Made by a program: the position numbers and the translations under genes | Shown here: positions 62,092 to 64,000 of the stretch, one piece after another | Numbering within the stretch: position 1 is the first letter of the stretch | Layout of the letters: each line of letters starts with the position of its first letter | DNA from: Aphrocallistes beatrix | Lineage: Eukaryota > Porifera > Hexactinellida > Sceptrulophora > Aphrocallistidae | Direction of reading: 5' to 3' | Length of the DNA stretch: 64,000 nt | Assembly: GCA_963281255.1 (NCBI GenBank) | Contig: OY725496.1 | Location: forward strand, 496,001-560,000 | The notes under the pieces: model-generated | Database searches by the model: none | What the model was told of the DNA's origin: nothing | What the model saw: only the letters and a program-made list of their open reading frames with translations

Positions 62092-62721
62092 ATTTTTTTT
62101 ACATTGAAAATACATTTTGTCCTCTGAGTTAACTGTTTTATGAACGTTTTAATAATTATACGTCATATCTATTCTATTTGAAAGTATTTTACTTGAAAAT
62201 GTTAAAAAACTGTCAGTCAACAGGCTGATAGTACAGCTCCATTAAGTGACTCGTAGGGCATTCGCATAAAATACAGCTTATATTCACAAAACACATGCAA
62301 TTTTCGAAGAATGTGTCATTCAATCTTTTAGCCCAAATAGTCAATGGGACAATGTCTAATTGAATCAAGAGTGAATTAAAAATTAGATGACGTCATATCT
62401 ATCTATTCTACGAGTATTAAATATTTGTTTGACAGCTTTCTAGCTTAATTAGAAACCAAAGAAGAAATCACAAAATGCTGCATTCTTATTAAATAATTGA
62501 TATATCACTATCAGTATACATCAGTAAAAATATAAGTCCAAGAAATGAAATCACAAAATGCTGCGACCTCATTAGAAAATTTGCAGTGTATGTCCCAATA
62601 AGCAACACTTAACGTGATAAGTTATACGTATATGATCAAGTTTGCTCGCTTATAAATTCCAAAGTTAGTTCGTATGATCAACATGGTGACTTTAACTTTT
62701 GGACAAGTTAATTAGTTAGGA
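62092..62721. other. Intergenic region upstream of the fluoride channel
   Basis: Contains a TGACGTCAT palindrome at about 62389 and a repeated phrase 'aagaaatcacaaaatgctgc' / 'gaaatgaaatcacaaaatgctgc' (about 62462 and 62543), a short direct duplication. No gene. Confidence 0.5.
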
Positions 62722-63819
62722 ATGAGTATTGATAAATACGAGGAACTTTCTTCCAATTATGCCTCCGAAATTACTCCCTTGACCAGGGAAGAATCAGGTA
62801 CAGTGGTATACCAATCAATTAATGCAAAAAGTGGTGCATTAAACTGCAAGAAAATAAGCAAAATAATCGGAAGATTTTTCGCAGCAATGAAATTCAAGTA
62901 TGCCCAAAATTTCAGTTTATTCGAACACATTCTATACTTTTGCACTCTCAGTCTAGGCTCTTATGCTGGAGTCCTAATTCGCATTTATCTCATCAAGTTT
63001 TCTCGAGACAACATACATATATTTCCTTCTTTCTATGCTCAGTTTGTTGGATCAGCTGTTATGGGATTTGCAGCATCACATCAAAAACTCTTAGAGAATG
63101 TACATAAGTCTCTTTATCAAGGTATTACAACTGGACTATGCGGTTCTATCACTACATTTTCAACCTTGAATTCTGAAGCATCAAAACTATTATTTATGAG
63201 GGATAAAACGCCCATTGGAATGGTCTTCGAATGGAGTACAGTGCTAATTATTGGATTGATAGTATCCATTGGTTCTCTCTACTTTGGAAAGCATTTAGCT
63301 TTGATATCCCCTCTGTGTGACCATCGGTTTAAAAAGAAAGAGTTTTTTCGTCAAAGAAAACCCTGTCGAATCATAGTACCGGCATTCATAATAGTCTTCT
63401 GGGCCTGTAGTACTGCGCTTATCATAGGCCTGATGCAGCATTTTGGACTTAACGAATTGCTATTTAGCATTGTGTTCTGTTTTGTTGGAACTTATATCAG
63501 ATGGCACCTTGCTCCACTCAACTTAATTTTCAACAACTTCAAGCTGGGAACATTCATTGCCAATATTTCAGGGGTTTTCATATTAGGAACATTGTCAGTT
63601 GTATCCTCACACTTTAAATCAGAGTTGAGTGATATTGAACATTCAATCATTAAGGGATTAACCAATGGATTTTGCGGTTGTCTCACAACAGTGTCTACAT
63701 TTGTGATGGAGCTATCCATTCTATCATTAAAGGACAGCTATTTATATGGCGCTGCATCTATTATTTTGGCGCAATTTATCCTTGCGCTTATTAGAGGAGT
63801 ATATGTTTGGAGTATTTGA
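62722..63819 (+). CDS. FEX: Two-domain fluoride channel (FEX/CrcB family)
   Basis: 365 aa, single exon. Two CrcB-like halves in tandem: GSYAGVLIRIYLIK (about 79-92) and GLCGSITTFSTLNSE (about 137-151); then FVGTYIRWHLAPLN (about 256-269), GTFIANISGVFILGTL and GFCGCLTTVSTFVMEL. The paired G-x-C-G-(S/C)-x-T-T-x-S-T motif is diagnostic. The second half keeps the Asn of the channel helix (IANISG) while the first half has Gln/Phe at that place (YAQFVGS), matching the known asymmetry of eukaryotic FEX in which one half dominates. About nine membrane spans, with a ~65-residue cytosolic N-terminal tail. It exports fluoride passively across the plasma membrane. Its 3' end appears as fragments at 15.1, 26.9 and 29.0 kb. 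Confidence 0.9.
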   Translation: MSIDKYEELSSNYASEITPLTREESGTVVYQSINAKSGALNCKKISKIIGRFFAAMKFKYAQNFSLFEHILYFCTLSLGSYAGVLIRIYLIKFSRDNIHIFPSFYAQFVGSAVMGFAASHQKLLENVHKSLYQGITTGLCGSITTFSTLNSEASKLLFMRDKTPIGMVFEWSTVLIIGLIVSIGSLYFGKHLALISPLCDHRFKKKEFFRQRKPCRIIVPAFIIVFWACSTALIIGLMQHFGLNELLFSIVFCFVGTYIRWHLAPLNLIFNNFKLGTFIANISGVFILGTLSVVSSHFKSELSDIEHSIIKGLTNGFCGCLTTVSTFVMELSILSLKDSYLYGAASIILAQFILALIRGVYVWSI

Positions 63820-64000
63820 TATTTAAATATATTCTTAACTGTATAAGTTAGTCTCAGTTACACTTTACAGTGTATACACATCGATGTCGTAGTGCCATAT
63901 GTCCCCCAACATTATTGTCTACAGACTTATGGCATTAGGGCGAGGGTCCCTGAACAAGTGTTCCTAGTGCCTTTGGTCGGGAGCTATCTGACATAATGGG
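63820..64000. other. 3' flank of the fluoride-channel gene
   Basis: Parental version of the flank found as relics at 15.1, 26.9 and 29.0 kb ('agtctcagttacactttaca', 'gatgtcgtagtgcc'). Here 'gtgccatatgtcccccaac' is uninterrupted, i.e. without the hAT-like MITE that sits at this point in the relics. Confidence 0.6.

Overview
This window is eukaryotic nuclear DNA, almost certainly from an animal. It is AT-rich. It carries secreted proteins built from C-type lectin, immunoglobulin-like, EGF and fibronectin type III (FN3) modules with phase-1 introns, NHL-propeller proteins, Ras-superfamily GTPases ending in a lipidation motif, a two-domain fluoride channel and several classes of eukaryotic DNA transposon. 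The style (compact, many single-exon paralogues, small metazoan-type modular receptors) would suit an early-branching animal such as a sponge. I cannot confirm the species from sequence alone.

Layout. 0.7-5 kb: two NHL-repeat genes head to head, separated by an inverted duplication of their upstream DNA that contains a fold-back element. 5-10.3 kb: no genes; two full-length non-autonomous Helitron-like repeats, a 28-bp minisatellite and a 1.1-kb self-complementary array built on TGTTATAACA. 10.6-15.8 kb and 22-29.3 kb: two copies of a duplicated block (multi-pass membrane protein A, membrane protein B, GNAT acetyltransferase, then a scrap of the fluoride-channel 3' end and a small MITE). Copy 1 is decayed (A truncated, GNAT broken); copy 2 has A and B intact. 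A further inverted GNAT copy at 19.9-20.4 kb makes a large imperfect palindrome with 27.3-28.6 kb, enclosing A and B. 16.8-19.6 kb: an NHL pseudogene, a hAT-type MITE with target duplication, and nested minisatellites.

29.5-36.5 kb and 39-51.6 kb are two copies of one modular secreted-protein locus. The second is apparently complete: signal-peptide exon, CTLD, Ig-like, CTLD, CTLD, then a large EGF + seven-FN3 exon, every inspected junction being phase 1. The first has lost its lectin exons, is interrupted by an 815-bp MULE-type insertion with 8-bp target duplication, is cut short, and hosts in its first intron a 3.9-kb transposon with about 510-525-bp terminal inverted repeats. That transposon encodes a 717-aa transposase whose layout (Cys/His-rich N terminus, GRP motif, D-D-CxxC-E order, CAC termini) resembles RAG1/Transib; this is the most interesting object here. 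The only intact GNAT gene (38.3 kb) lies between the two modular loci.

54-62.1 kb: a small GTPase family (one truncated relic, three intact genes) whose 3' halves are nearly identical while the 5' halves differ, suggesting gene conversion. 62.7-63.8 kb: an intact FEX/CrcB-type fluoride channel, the source of the 3'-end fragments found beside the GNAT copies.

The genes do not form a pathway. They are lineage-expanded families (possible receptors or adhesion molecules, acetyltransferases, signalling GTPases) in a region reshaped by segmental duplication, inversion, gene conversion and at least six kinds of DNA transposon.
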